Source of the DNA: Thiosocius sp942490985
GTDB taxonomy: Bacteria > Pseudomonadota > Gammaproteobacteria > Chromatiales > Chromatiaceae
Assembly: GCA_942490985.1 (NCBI GenBank)
Contig: CALNYW010000002.1
Coordinates: 310,001-374,000 of the forward strand
DNA length: 64,000 nucleotides
Direction: 5' to 3'
Numbering within the stretch: position 1 is the first letter of the stretch; each line of letters starts with the position of its first letter. The notes under the pieces were generated by a model. That model was not told where the DNA came from. It did no database searches and saw nothing but the letters and a program-made list of their open reading frames with translations. Positions 53,032-62,270 of the stretch are shown here, in pieces. Made by a program: the position numbers and the translations under genes.

Positions 53032-54150
53032 ATGTTGCCGCGCCGAACCGTTCACGTACTCCTGCTCTGCTTCGCTTTGTATCCTTGGATCGCACCGGCG
53101 GCCGAGCTTTTTGTCGAGCAAACCCCGGTGTCTGATGAAACCGCCGACACCCGTAATGCGGCCCTGAGCCAGATGCTATCGCGGGTGATGGTGCGAGTCA
53201 GTGGGAACGCCGCGATCGCCAGTCAGGCGGCGGCCGCGGAGGTACTCAAGGCGGCGCCGAGTCTGGTCCAGCAGTACCGCTACCAGAGCGTCGAGGAGAA
53301 CGGACAACGCGTCCGCTACCTGTGGGCGCGCTTCGATCAGGGGGCCGTTGAGCGCATGATGCGCGAGCGAGGGCTACCGGTCTGGGTGCAGCGTCCGCAG
53401 GTCCTGATTTGGCTGGCTACCGAGCGGGCCGGTCAGCGGGACCTGCTGGCGTTGGATGCCGATCCGGTGACCCGCGAGGCGTTGTTGGATCGCGCCGCCG
53501 AACGCGGTCTGCCGCTGCAGTTGCCGCTGATGGACCTTGAGGATCAGTCGGCCCTGACCACGGCTGATCTTTGGTCAGACTACCTGCCGGGCATCCGCGC
53601 GGCCTCCTCACGCTACCCGCATGAGCGGATCTTGACCGGCCGTTTGAGCGCGGTGGGCGGTGGCCAATGGCGCGGGTTATGGACATTGATCGGACCGAAC
53701 GGCAGTGACAGCTTCCAATCGCCCGCGATGCGTCTACCCGATGCCCTGGGTTTTGCCGTTGATCAGACCCAAACCAGGCTCGCTGCTCGATACGCCCCGA
53801 TGCCGGGAATTGGTACGAGCAGCGGCGTGCTCGTACGATTCGGCGGCATCTATGATCTGCCGCGCTATGGTGCCTTGCTGGCGTTGTTGGAATCGCTCGA
53901 ACCGGTGCGCAGCGCCGCCCTGCGCTACGTCGACGGTGATGACGTCGTGTTTGAGTTACAGCTGCGGGGCGATCCACAGAATCTGCAGCGGTCACTCGAG
54001 GCCAGTGGGCGGGTGTCGGCCGAAGCGGTCGCCGTCGAGCCAATGGTCCCTGCGCCACAACCGAGTGGCCCCAGCGGGGCCGGTGGTAATCCGGTCGAGT
54101 CGGGGCGCTTCGCACCGTCGATCGATCTTGCCTATCGCCTGGTTTTTTGA
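53032..54150 (+). CDS. DUF2066 domain protein, probably exported
   Basis: 372 residues from the ATG at 53032; an upstream extension to 52900 overlaps purM and is a shadow. Signal peptide (TVHVLLLCFALYPWIAPAAA region), then a domain with RNAALSQMLSRVMVRVSGN and WARFDQGAVERMMRERGLP, typical of DUF2066. Members are encoded beside purM and hda in many gammaproteobacteria; the function is unknown. It is the first gene of a plus-strand group followed 26 bases later by the CDP-alcohol transferase. Confidence 0.88.
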   Translation: MLPRRTVHVLLLCFALYPWIAPAAELFVEQTPVSDETADTRNAALSQMLSRVMVRVSGNAAIASQAAAAEVLKAAPSLVQQYRYQSVEENGQRVRYLWARFDQGAVERMMRERGLPVWVQRPQVLIWLATERAGQRDLLALDADPVTREALLDRAAERGLPLQLPLMDLEDQSALTTADLWSDYLPGIRAASSRYPHERILTGRLSAVGGGQWRGLWTLIGPNGSDSFQSPAMRLPDALGFAVDQTQTRLAARYAPMPGIGTSSGVLVRFGGIYDLPRYGALLALLESLEPVRSAALRYVDGDDVVFELQLRGDPQNLQRSLEASGRVSAEAVAVEPMVPAPQPSGPSGAGGNPVESGRFAPSIDLAYRLVF

Positions 54151-54176
54151 GCGGCGCTGATTTCCCGACCCTAGTC

Positions 54177-54746
54177 ATGGACCAGTACCTGCGACACCTC
54201 CCCAACCTGATCAGCGCGGCCCGCATCGTGCTCGTCGGCCCGATCATCTGGAGTCTGCTGCAGCGCGATTTCGATTTGGCGATCGCGCTGTTTCTGATCG
54301 CCGGGGCGTCAGACGGGCTGGATGGGTACCTTGCCAAGCGATTCGGCTGGCGTTCTCGGCTGGGCGGCATACTCGATGCATTAGCCGACAAGTTTCTTTT
54401 GGTTTCGGTGTTCGTTTGCCTGTGGTGGCTGGAGATTTTCCCGTGGTGGTTGGTCGTATGGGTATTGTTGCGGGACCTGGTGATCGTCATCGGCGGTACG
54501 GTTTACAACTACCGGGTCGAGACCGTCCAGCCGGCACCCAGTCTGGTCAGCAAATTGAACACCGTGCTGCAGATCGTGTTGGCCGCGGTCGGGGTGGTTC
54601 AGTTGGGCTTTGGCGGTGTGCCGGATTGGCTGATGTACGCGCTCATCTGGTCGGTGATGCTGACCGTGTTGTTGAGCGGCGTTGGTTACACGCGGGTGTG
54701 GGGGCGTCGCGCGCGGTCGAAGGGGTTCCATCATGGCCATGACTGA
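54177..54746 (+). CDS. CDP-alcohol phosphatidyltransferase family protein
   Basis: 189 residues from the ATG at 54177 (a TTG at 54147 is possible). It has four to six membrane helices. The CDP-alcohol signature is complete: ASDGLDGYLAKRF followed by RLGGILDALADK, giving the metal-binding D-x2-D-G and G-x3-D-x3-D pattern. The family makes phospholipids such as phosphatidylglycerol phosphate. Position between DUF2066 and PerM genes is conserved, but the acceptor alcohol is not evident. Confidence 0.88.
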   Translation: MDQYLRHLPNLISAARIVLVGPIIWSLLQRDFDLAIALFLIAGASDGLDGYLAKRFGWRSRLGGILDALADKFLLVSVFVCLWWLEIFPWWLVVWVLLRDLVIVIGGTVYNYRVETVQPAPSLVSKLNTVLQIVLAAVGVVQLGFGGVPDWLMYALIWSVMLTVLLSGVGYTRVWGRRARSKGFHHGHD

Positions 54747-55830
54747 TACGCATCGGATCTGGCTGCTGAGCGCGATGCTGGTCGGTGGCTGGGTATTGTG
54801 GCTGTTGTCGCCCATTCTGACGCCGTTTGTCGTGTCGGCCTTGCTGGCGTATCTCGGTGATCCCCTGGTCGATCGCCTGGAGCGTATGAAGCTGGGACGC
54901 ACGGCGGCGGTTGCTGTGGTCTTCACGGCGATCTTTCTCATTCTGCTGGTGATCGTCCTGCTGCTGGTCCCGCGGATCGAGGCGCAGGTCTCGCAACTGC
55001 TGCAAAAGCTGCCGGGCTACCTCGCCTGGGTGCAACAAAGCCTGCTACCCAAGGTGCAGGATTTCCTGCCTGGCGAGGCCAGTGCCTTCGACCCTGCGGT
55101 GATCCAAAAGACACTCGCCAAACACTGGCGGGATGCGGGTGGCGTGGCGGCGCAGATCTGGCAATCCGTGTCGGGTTCGGGCCTGGCGTTGCTCGGCTGG
55201 TTGGCCAACCTCGTATTGGTCCCGGTGTTGACGTTCTACCTGTTGCGGGACTGGGATCACCTGGTGGCCGGCATCGGGGATCTGTTACCCCGGCGTAGCG
55301 CGCCAACCTGGGTGCGCTTGGCCCGCGAATCTGATCAGGTGCTGGGGGCTTTTCTCCGCGGACAGCTGACGGTGATGTTTGCCCTTGGGGTCATCTACAC
55401 GACCGGTCTGTGGCTGGTTGGCCTCGACTTGGCACTGTTGATCGGCATGCTCGCGGGGGTGGTCAGCTTTGTCCCTTACCTGGGCCTGGTGGTGGGGATA
55501 TTGATTGCCGGCCTGGCGGCGGTGCTGCAATTCCAGGGCTATGCCGAGTTGCCGTGGGTCATCCTGGTTTTCGTCGCTGGCCAGCTGCTCGAGGGCTCCG
55601 TGCTGACCCCGCGGTTGGTCGGTGAGCAGATTGGACTGCATCCGGTGGCGGTGATCTTTGCGGTCATGGCGGGCGGCCAGCTATACGGTTTCTTCGGGAT
55701 CTTGCTGGCCCTGCCGGTCGCGGCGGTGGGGATGGTACTGGTGCGCTATCTGCTGCAGAACTACCGCGCCAGCACCTTGTATGGCGAGGTTGAGGACGAC
55801 CCCGCGATGTCGTCCGATAAGCTGCCGTAG
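54733..55830 (+). CDS. AI-2E/PerM family transporter
   Basis: 365 residues from the ATG at 54733, preceded by AAGGGG; the gene overlaps the upstream transferase by 14 bases. It has about seven membrane helices with the family blocks LSPILTPFVVSALLAYLGDPLV at the N-terminus and VVSFVPYLGLVVGILIAGL, then LEGSVLTPRLVGEQIGLHP. PerM/TqsA-like proteins are poorly characterised permeases. It is the last gene of the plus-strand group, convergent with hda. Confidence 0.87.
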   Translation: MAMTDTHRIWLLSAMLVGGWVLWLLSPILTPFVVSALLAYLGDPLVDRLERMKLGRTAAVAVVFTAIFLILLVIVLLLVPRIEAQVSQLLQKLPGYLAWVQQSLLPKVQDFLPGEASAFDPAVIQKTLAKHWRDAGGVAAQIWQSVSGSGLALLGWLANLVLVPVLTFYLLRDWDHLVAGIGDLLPRRSAPTWVRLARESDQVLGAFLRGQLTVMFALGVIYTTGLWLVGLDLALLIGMLAGVVSFVPYLGLVVGILIAGLAAVLQFQGYAELPWVILVFVAGQLLEGSVLTPRLVGEQIGLHPVAVIFAVMAGGQLYGFFGILLALPVAAVGMVLVRYLLQNYRASTLYGEVEDDPAMSSDKLP

Positions 55831-55859
55831 CTCGGTGACTGGTGCAACAAGCAGGCTAT

Positions 55860-56579
55860 CTACCCGTTGCCCGCGACATGGTCGGCCATCAGCCCGAGCT
55901 GGTCACGCACAAACGGTACGGTCAGCGGCCGTTGATGGGCCATGGAGGCCCGGTCGAGCTGGTCGATGATCGCCACCAGTTCGCGCGGGTGGCGGGGCGT
56001 CCGGTCGAGCATGTAGCGAGCGACATCGTCAGGCAGCGACAACGCCCGGCGCCGTGCCAGTGACTGCAGGAGTTGACGCCGGCCCTCGTCATCGAGCGCC
56101 TGCAGGCCCAAGGTCAGCCCCCAGGCCAATCGGGTTCGCAGATCGGGCAGCTGCAGTGGCAGCCCGGCCGGCCCCTGGTCGGCGCTGAACAGCAGATGGG
56201 TACCGGCATCCCGGCAGTTGTTGAATAGGGTAAACAGCGCGTGTTCCCAATCGTCCAGCCCGGCGACCGCGTCGACGTCGTCGACCGCGACAAGATCCCT
56301 GGTCTCAAGGCCTTGCAGCATCGCCGGCGCAAGTGTGCGGTGCTCCCGCAGTGGTAGATAGGCGCAGGACAGACCCCGTGCTTCGCCTGCCGCGCATTGT
56401 CCCGACAACAGATGGGTGCGGCCGCTACCGGCTGGCCCGGCGAGGAAAATCAGCGGCTCCCCACCTGCCTCGAGCGCACGACTCAGGGCCGTCAGGACGA
56501 CCTGATTTTTCCCCACGATGAAGTCATCGAGCCGTGGCGGACAGCGCAACTGCAACGCCAAGGGGAGTTGCTGGGTCAT
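55860..56579 (-). CDS. hda: DnaA-inactivator Hda
   Basis: 239 residues from the ATG at 56579. The N-terminal MTQQLPLALQL is the sliding-clamp binding motif of Hda. An AAA+ core follows with a Walker A of the Hda variant (GPAGSGRTHLL), a Walker B in LVAVDDVDAV and an Arg-containing sensor block (TPRHPRELVAI). With the clamp it stimulates ATP hydrolysis on DnaA after replication starts. It overlaps the DUF2069 gene by 4 bases. Confidence 0.93.
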   Translation of the reverse strand: MTQQLPLALQLRCPPRLDDFIVGKNQVVLTALSRALEAGGEPLIFLAGPAGSGRTHLLSGQCAAGEARGLSCAYLPLREHRTLAPAMLQGLETRDLVAVDDVDAVAGLDDWEHALFTLFNNCRDAGTHLLFSADQGPAGLPLQLPDLRTRLAWGLTLGLQALDDEGRRQLLQSLARRRALSLPDDVARYMLDRTPRHPRELVAIIDQLDRASMAHQRPLTVPFVRDQLGLMADHVAGNG

Positions 56580-56935
56580 GCGGCCTGCTGTTCGGCGACG
56601 GCTCGCCACCGAACAAAGTAACTGGCGCTGATCACGTAGCCGAGGCTGAGCAGAACCTCTACCCAGCCGAGCCACACATCTCCCTCGCCGAGCCAGATCA
56701 CCATGCCGCCATGCACACTATAGGGCAGCGCCAGCAGGGTGCCCCAGATCATTGCTTTGTTGCGGCCAGCCAGCACGCCGCGCAGCGGGATCAACAACGG
56801 CGTGACAAACAAGACCAGGAACAACGAGACGTGCTTGTCTGCAGTGTTGCCGAGAAAAATGATCCACGCCATCACCCAGCCGATCAGGCCCAGATAGGTG
56901 GCGAGTGCCAGCACCCGTGTCGCGGTGATTTTCAT
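56576..56935 (-). CDS. DUF2069 membrane protein
   Basis: 119 residues with four predicted helices. The pattern (RVLALATYLGLIGWVMAW, then PLLIPLRGVLAGRNKAMIW) is typical of DUF2069, a small inner-membrane family usually encoded next to wrbA and hda. The function is unknown. It is coupled on both sides by 4-base overlaps: wrbA above and hda below. Confidence 0.9.
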   Translation of the reverse strand: MKITATRVLALATYLGLIGWVMAWIIFLGNTADKHVSLFLVLFVTPLLIPLRGVLAGRNKAMIWGTLLALPYSVHGGMVIWLGEGDVWLGWVEVLLSLGYVISASYFVRWRAVAEQQAA

Positions 56936-57525
56936 GCGTCTTGGTGCAGCGCCGTCGCGGTGCTGGCGAGGCGTCGGCCAAGCGCCTGGCAAAGGGATTT
57001 TTCGCTCGTCGACAGCGGCTGTTGATTGTCGAGACCGGCGAGATGGGAGGGTCCGTAGGGGGTGCCGCCTTCCTTGGTGTGCGCCAGTTCGGACTCGGTG
57101 TAGGGCAGCCCCATCAGCAGCATGCCGTGGTGTAACAGCGGCAGCATCATCGACAGCAGCGTGCTCTCCTGTCCGCCGTGCATGCTGCCGGTGGACGTGA
57201 ATACGCCGGCGGGTTTGCCCGCCAGCGCGGCTTTCATCCACAGCCCGCTGGTGCCATCGAGAAAGTACTTGAGCGGCGCGGCCATGTTGCCGAAGCGGGT
57301 CGGGCTGCCGAGTGCCAGGCCGGTGCAGTCGGCAAGGTCATCCTGGGTGCAATAGGGCGAGCCGGCGTCAGGCACCGGTGGCGCGGTGGCCTCGTGATTG
57401 GCCGATACCCCGGGGACGGTCCGGAGACGCGCCTCGAGACCCGCCTCTTCGACGCCGCGCGCGATCTGTCTGGCCATCTCCGCGGTGGCGCCATGCGTGC
57501 TGTAGTAGAGAACAAGTATGTACAT
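56932..57525 (-). CDS. wrbA: WrbA-type NAD(P)H:quinone oxidoreductase
   Basis: 197 residues from the ATG at 57525. Flavodoxin-like fold with the phosphate loop YYSTHGATAEMARQIA, the SPTRFGNMAAPLKYFLD block and TSTGSMHGGQESTLLSM of the WrbA group. It binds FMN and reduces quinones by two electrons. The adjacent arsenate reductase-like gene ends 2 bases upstream, so the redox genes are co-transcribed. Confidence 0.93.
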   Translation of the reverse strand: MYILVLYYSTHGATAEMARQIARGVEEAGLEARLRTVPGVSANHEATAPPVPDAGSPYCTQDDLADCTGLALGSPTRFGNMAAPLKYFLDGTSGLWMKAALAGKPAGVFTSTGSMHGGQESTLLSMMLPLLHHGMLLMGLPYTESELAHTKEGGTPYGPSHLAGLDNQQPLSTSEKSLCQALGRRLASTATALHQDA

Positions 57526-57527
57526 GG

Positions 57528-57875
57528 TTAGAGGATGCTCAAGACGTTTTCGGGTGGCCGACCGAGCGCCGCCTTGCCGTTGTTCACGACGATCGGGCGC
57601 TCGATGAGCTTCGGGTGTTGCACCATCAGATCGACCAGTTGTTCCCGGCTCAGGGTCGGGTCGTCGGCGCCGCTTTCCTTGTACTCTTTTTCTTTGGTGC
57701 GCAGCAGGTCGCGTGGCTGGAGACCCAACAGATCCAATAGCCCCAACAGGGTCGTCGCATCCGGTGGCGTCTTGAGGTATTCGACTACCTCGGGGTGTCG
57801 ACCCTGCGCTTCCAGCAGCTGTAAAGTCTGCCGCGACTTGCTGCATCGCGGGTTGTGGTAAATCCTTAGAGTCAT
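57528..57875 (-). CDS. arsC: Arsenate reductase, glutaredoxin type
   Basis: 115 residues from the ATG at 57875. The N-terminal NPRCSKSRQTLQLLE has the single catalytic Cys of the glutaredoxin-dependent ArsC family; the later SREQLVDLMVQHPKLIERP block contains the arginines that bind arsenate in ArsC and distinguish it from the Spx/YffB group. No other ars genes are adjacent, so a general role is possible. It is the first gene of the minus-strand arsC-wrbA-DUF2069-hda group. Confidence 0.85.
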   Translation of the reverse strand: MTLRIYHNPRCSKSRQTLQLLEAQGRHPEVVEYLKTPPDATTLLGLLDLLGLQPRDLLRTKEKEYKESGADDPTLSREQLVDLMVQHPKLIERPIVVNNGKAALGRPPENVLSIL

Positions 57876-57941
57876 GGGGAATCCCGTGGTCGTACCCAAA
57901 TCAAGGCGGCAAATGTTAGCAGGCTTACCCAGGAGGGTGAG

Positions 57942-59237
57942 ATGGCACCAACCACGCATGCGACATTGAATCAGCGGCTGTTGATCGGGTTCGCCCGGGT
58001 AGGGGGTTTCGTCAGTCTTGTCGCGCAGCGCTTTTTGCGCCATGAGGCACCGCAAAACGCGGCGGCGCTGACCTACACGTCGTTGCTCTCGCTGGTGCCG
58101 CTGATGACGGTAACCCTGGCCGTGTTTTCGGCGTTCCCGGTCGCCGACCGCGTTTATTTGATGATTCAAAACTTTGTTTTTGAGAATTTCGTGCCGACGT
58201 CGAGTGAGCTACTCCAGCAATATCTCTCGGAGTTCAGCGCGAAGGCCTCGAAGTTGACCGGAACCGGGACCGCGTTGCTGATCCTGGTCGCGCTGCTGAT
58301 GATGGCGAATATCGACCGCGCACTGAACGCGATCTGGGAGGTCCGGGCGAAGCGCAGTTTCGCCAGCAAGTTTCTGATCTACTGGGCAGTGCTGTCGCTC
58401 GGACCGGTGCTGATCGGTGTCAGCGTGGTGGTGACGTCCTACCTCGTCTCGTTACCGATCCTGTCCGAGGCGGCGAGCAGCGGTATGGGTCGACAATTGC
58501 TTGGCCTGACGCCGGTTTTGGCGTCGGCACTCGCTTTCACGATGATGTATGCGGTTGTCCCCAACCGCCGGGTCCGGCTCGGCCATGCGCTGATCGGTGG
58601 CATTTTTGCGGCCGTGCTGTTCGAGGTGGCGAAGCGCGGCTTCGGTGTCTACATCACCCAGTTTCCGACCTATCAAGCGATCTACGGCGCGTTGGCAACG
58701 ATCCCGATCTTCCTCGTTTGGTTGTACCTCTCCTGGATTGTCGTGTTGCTCGGCGCTGAGGTGACCCATTGCCTGAGTGTCTACCGCTGGTCGGCGAGCG
58801 ATCAGAGTCGCTGCCGGGTCGGTATGGGCGATGCCATTGATGTGTTGCTGGCGTTGGATGCCGCCGCCGTCGACGGTGATGCGCCAACGACATCGCAACT
58901 GGCCGCGCAACGTCGGCGCTGGCTCGAGCCGCAGCTCGAAGATCTGTTGAATGAGTTGAAGGCATTGCACTGGGTGCACATGACCCGTGACGGCGGCTGG
59001 TCGTTGGCCCGACGACTGGACGAAGCGACCCTGGTCGAGCTCTACGACTCTCGCGCCTTTGATCTACCGCGGCCAGCGGACCCTGATTGGCCGGACGATG
59101 AGCGCCTGGCGGCGGTGTTGAACAGCGGTAATCACGGTCTGGCGCAGGCGCTGGACCAACCGCTGGCGACCTTTCGCCGGCAACGTGCGGCAACGGTCGC
59201 GATGCCTGCGACGCGCAACGACAGGGCGTCTATCTAA
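57942..59237 (+). CDS. YihY family inner-membrane protein
   Basis: 431 residues, preceded by AGGAGGGTGAG. Six membrane helices in the first 280 residues with family blocks NAAALTYTSLLSLVPLMT and FPTYQAIYGALATIPIFLVW, then a C-terminal cytoplasmic region of about 140 residues rich in Asp, Ala and Arg. The family was once called ribonuclease BN in error; its function is unknown (BrkB-like). Confidence 0.9.
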   Translation: MAPTTHATLNQRLLIGFARVGGFVSLVAQRFLRHEAPQNAAALTYTSLLSLVPLMTVTLAVFSAFPVADRVYLMIQNFVFENFVPTSSELLQQYLSEFSAKASKLTGTGTALLILVALLMMANIDRALNAIWEVRAKRSFASKFLIYWAVLSLGPVLIGVSVVVTSYLVSLPILSEAASSGMGRQLLGLTPVLASALAFTMMYAVVPNRRVRLGHALIGGIFAAVLFEVAKRGFGVYITQFPTYQAIYGALATIPIFLVWLYLSWIVVLLGAEVTHCLSVYRWSASDQSRCRVGMGDAIDVLLALDAAAVDGDAPTTSQLAAQRRRWLEPQLEDLLNELKALHWVHMTRDGGWSLARRLDEATLVELYDSRAFDLPRPADPDWPDDERLAAVLNSGNHGLAQALDQPLATFRRQRAATVAMPATRNDRASI

Positions 59238-59251
59238 CACGGGCCGACCGG

Positions 59252-60745
59252 CTAGCTCTGAATGATCTCCACCTCGATGTAGGCGATGCGGCGGCTGCCG
59301 GACGACTGCTCGAGCATGCGTAGGTTGTGGCGAACGCTGGGCCCTTCAACAGTGACCATGTCGCCCTCGCGAAAAAGCCGCTTCGGTCCAATCAGCGTGT
59401 AGTGGCTGCGTTCTGGTGAATGCAGCAGCAGTGCGCCGACATCCCCTCTGACGCGCTCGGCCGCCGAGCCGGTGATCGTCACCGGCATCACGCGACCCGG
59501 TACCTTCTCAACACCTATGTCGACATTCTGGGCGGGGTCAAAAACGACTCGCTGAACCCGTGCCAGAAAACCGACCGCGGTGCCGTTCGTGCCGCGCGAT
59601 GACGCCTCTGCCAGCACCGGTTCGCCAATCGACGGCGGGGTTCTGAGCGGGCCTGTCAGGGTGAACGCTGCGCCGGTTTTGGAGCGGTTGATTTGGCGTC
59701 CCGCTACGGTCGGCGCGTCGCTGCCGGCGTCGTCGTTGCCAAGACTCAGCAGCCGAGTGGCAATATTGTGCAGGCCGAACAGCAGGTGGTAGGGCTGGTC
59801 GAGAGCCTCCCTGGGTGCCCGGCGTTGCTCCGGGGTGCGGCGGCCACGGACCAGTCCGGTGAGCGTTGTCAGCAGATCTATTGGCGCCTCTGGGTCTTCC
59901 TTCAGTTGTTCGAGCAAGGTGTCGGCCGCAACGTATTGCGTCGATGCGCCGGGCTTGGCTGTGCGCGCGGCAGCGAGTGGTGACAGCTCGCCGCTGATGT
60001 CGATCGGGATGGCGGCGTTGCCTTGCGGCAGTGGTACCAGCGCCAAGCTGTCGGTATGGCGTTCCAGCCACGCGTGCCAAGCGCCGACGCGGGCAGGTTG
60101 GTGGTGGTGCGGGTCACAGCAGGCGATCAACAGGGTGCAGAAAAAAACCCCGTGGATCGTATCCGAGCCGTCACCGGGCGATTTTTTTGGATTCACTGCT
60201 TGATTGGCGAGGCCCAGTTGTTCGGCGAGCAAATAGGTATGAAGCAGCAGTCTCCAGTGCGGTTGCGGCGCTCGATGGTAATGAAGCGATGCAAGCATAG
60301 CCGCCTCATCCAGTAATTTCGCCGCGGAATACAGGGTCGTCAGGGCCGGCGCTTTACCAACCACGAGCTGCTCGTTGCAGGCACGCAGGTAGCCACAGGC
60401 CTGTTCAGCCACCAGATCGAGCATCAGCAACTCGAGCTGATCGAGCGGTAATGCGCTTTCTGAATCGTTCGGCAACCGCGCATCGGTAACCTGGCGCAGG
60501 CGATCGAGGGTTGGTGTGTAGCAGTCCAGCAGCGCGGTCAGGCGTGGGCCGGGCTGCGGATCCCGGGCCAGCAGGCGCAGCTGTTGCAGAATCTGCTGGG
60601 CAACCCGTGGCGGGTTGCCGAGCGGGAGGCTGTCAAGCCATCGCAGCAGCTCGCGCGCGGTCAGCAAGACATTGGGGTGCCGCGCAACCGCCGGATCCGG
60701 CAGCGGAAAGGGTGTCAGGTGCGGTTGGCTTGATGAGGTTTTCAC
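59252..60745 (-). CDS. Large cytoplasmic protein with possible PilZ-like C-terminus
   Basis: 497 residues from a GTG at 60745 (the frame runs to 60877 without a ribosome site). No signal or membrane helix. The first 320 residues are mainly helical and Leu/Ala-rich. The last 130 look beta-rich: GRQINRSKTGAAFTLTG fits the N/D-x-S-x2-G pattern of PilZ domains, and the following strands (VGFLARVQRVVFDPAQNVDI) would continue a barrel, but the usual upstream Arg motif is weak. If PilZ, it would be a c-di-GMP effector, agreeing with the GGDEF-EAL gene in this window. No family is firmly recognised. Confidence 0.6.
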   Translation of the reverse strand: MKTSSSQPHLTPFPLPDPAVARHPNVLLTARELLRWLDSLPLGNPPRVAQQILQQLRLLARDPQPGPRLTALLDCYTPTLDRLRQVTDARLPNDSESALPLDQLELLMLDLVAEQACGYLRACNEQLVVGKAPALTTLYSAAKLLDEAAMLASLHYHRAPQPHWRLLLHTYLLAEQLGLANQAVNPKKSPGDGSDTIHGVFFCTLLIACCDPHHHQPARVGAWHAWLERHTDSLALVPLPQGNAAIPIDISGELSPLAAARTAKPGASTQYVAADTLLEQLKEDPEAPIDLLTTLTGLVRGRRTPEQRRAPREALDQPYHLLFGLHNIATRLLSLGNDDAGSDAPTVAGRQINRSKTGAAFTLTGPLRTPPSIGEPVLAEASSRGTNGTAVGFLARVQRVVFDPAQNVDIGVEKVPGRVMPVTITGSAAERVRGDVGALLLHSPERSHYTLIGPKRLFREGDMVTVEGPSVRHNLRMLEQSSGSRRIAYIEVEIIQS

Positions 60746-60928
60746 CTTGCCGCAAACTCCATGTTTCGATCCATTGCCTCTTGACCATCGCGTCCAGACA
60801 GGTGCTGGTGCTTGGTGCCACTGAATCCCGCCCGCGGCTGTTGTGCATTCGCCTGGGCGGGCCTCACAAAGCGCCATGCAACCGTTTCTGGCCGGCGTGC
60901 CTTGTTATCGACCAAACAGAGAGATTAA

Positions 60929-61444
60929 GTGAATCGCAAACATCTGTCAGTGCTCGCGCGTGTCCATCGTTTGCTGCTTGTAGCGGCATTATGGCTTGGT
61001 TCTTGGGCGGTCGTCGCCCAGCCGGCTGAACTTGAATTGACCGACATGGCCGGGCAAACGCATCGCCTGGCCGATTATCGAGGTCAATGGGTGGTCGTGA
61101 ACTATTGGGCGACCTGGTGCCCGCCGTGTCTCGAGGAGTTGCCGGAACTGGAGGTATTTCACACGTCCAGTGAGGGACGCGCGGTCGTACTCGGGGTCAA
61201 CATGGAGGACATTTCGGCGGCCAGGCTTCACGCTTTCGTCGAAGAGCAGTTCTTGTCGTTTCCGATCCTGATCGCCGGTGAGCGCCCAAGCCCCAGTGGA
61301 TTGGTCGGCCGGGTCGAAGGTCTGCCGACGACCTATCTGGTGGCGCCATCGGGCAAGGTGGTCGCCCGACAGGTCGGCAAGGTCACGGCTTCGGCCCTGC
61401 GCAAGTTCATCGCGCGGCATGAGGCAAAGCAGGCAACGCCGTAA
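60929..61444 (+). CDS. TlpA-like secreted thioredoxin
   Basis: 171 residues from a GTG at 60929. Signal segment (LLLVAALWLGSWAVVAQ), then a TlpA-type thioredoxin fold with the active site NYWATWCPPCLEELPEL (CPPC) and the cis-proline block GLPTTYLVAPSG. It probably works as a periplasmic disulfide reductase, for instance in cytochrome c maturation or on outer proteins. It lies 21 bases upstream of the acylphosphatase gene, probably co-transcribed. Confidence 0.9.
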   Translation: MNRKHLSVLARVHRLLLVAALWLGSWAVVAQPAELELTDMAGQTHRLADYRGQWVVVNYWATWCPPCLEELPELEVFHTSSEGRAVVLGVNMEDISAARLHAFVEEQFLSFPILIAGERPSPSGLVGRVEGLPTTYLVAPSGKVVARQVGKVTASALRKFIARHEAKQATP

Positions 61445-61465
61445 ACCGGCTGGCAGCAATAAACG

Positions 61466-61777
61466 ATGTCGTCGCGAGGCAGCGTAAACGGAGGTAGTGC
61501 CGCAGTGCTTTGCCGAAGGTATCTGGTATCCGGGCGAGTCCAGGGGGTTTGGTTTCGCGCATCGACGCGTCAACAAGCTATCAGGCTGGGCCTGACTGGC
61601 CGCGCCGATAATTTGGCCGATGGCCGCGTGCTGGTTGTCGCGTGTGGCGACCGTGATGCGTTGGCCGCACTCGAACAATGGCTGTGGGATGGGCCTGAGC
61701 TCGCCCGGGTAACCGCGGTTGATACCGCAGACATGCCAACGCAGGCCCTTGACGGATTCGCGACCGGCAACGCTTAG
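61466..61777 (+). CDS. acyP: Acylphosphatase
   Basis: 103 residues. The ferredoxin-like acylphosphatase signature VSGRVQGVWFRASTRQQA contains the active-site Arg, and GRADNLADGRV contains the Asn. The enzyme hydrolyses acyl phosphates in the cytoplasm. The N-terminal 15 residues before CRRYLV look non-conserved, so translation may begin slightly later. Confidence 0.92.
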   Translation: MSSRGSVNGGSAAVLCRRYLVSGRVQGVWFRASTRQQAIRLGLTGRADNLADGRVLVVACGDRDALAALEQWLWDGPELARVTAVDTADMPTQALDGFATGNA

Positions 61778-61804
61778 CGAGTCTCTCGGGGGTGTTTGCT
61801 GACG

Positions 61805-62269
61805 TCAGTACGGCAGCCGTTCGGCAGGTCGGAAGATAAGGTCGCCGGCGGCGGCTGGTGGTTGGTCGGACGGCTGGCGGGGCATGGCGGCTTCGGTGCG
61901 CGGACGGGGCTGGTCACGCCAAGTCGTCTCGATGTCAGCGGCGGGTTGATTTGCTGGGCCTGCCGGCGTCGCCATGTTTCGGTCAACGAACGCCGGCGGC
62001 GGTGGTGGCTGCGTACGGGGGTTGCTCATGGTCGCGCTCGGCGGGGGTGCCCCAAACAGCGTGCTGCCGCGATAGTTCGGGGCCGTGTCGGTCGCTCTGA
62101 CCGGCGGTGCCGTCAACGGTGCCAGCGTTGCGCCAGCGCCGGACATCGGGGCATCGATCGGTCCGATTCGATAGGGACCGGGTGGCGGCGGGTAACCGCT
62201 GTCCGTGGCCAGTGCGGCCGTGTTCAAACAGACGATCGACGCCAGGAGCAGCCCAGGCCAACGCGCCAT
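61805..62269 (-). CDS. Proline-rich exported protein downstream of cpdA
   Basis: 154 residues from the ATG at 62269. A signal-like segment (GLLLASIVCLNTAALA) is followed by a mature region very rich in Pro, Ala and Arg (GYPPPPGPYRIGPIDAP, then QPPPPPAFVDRN), which is low in complexity and probably disordered in the periplasm. The start lies 1 base after the cpdA stop, so it is transcribed with it. No family is recognised. Confidence 0.65.
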   Translation of the reverse strand: MARWPGLLLASIVCLNTAALATDSGYPPPPGPYRIGPIDAPMSGAGATLAPLTAPPVRATDTAPNYRGSTLFGAPPPSATMSNPRTQPPPPPAFVDRNMATPAGPANQPAADIETTWRDQPRPRTEAAMPRQPSDQPPAAAGDLIFRPAERLPY

Positions 62270-62270
62270 A

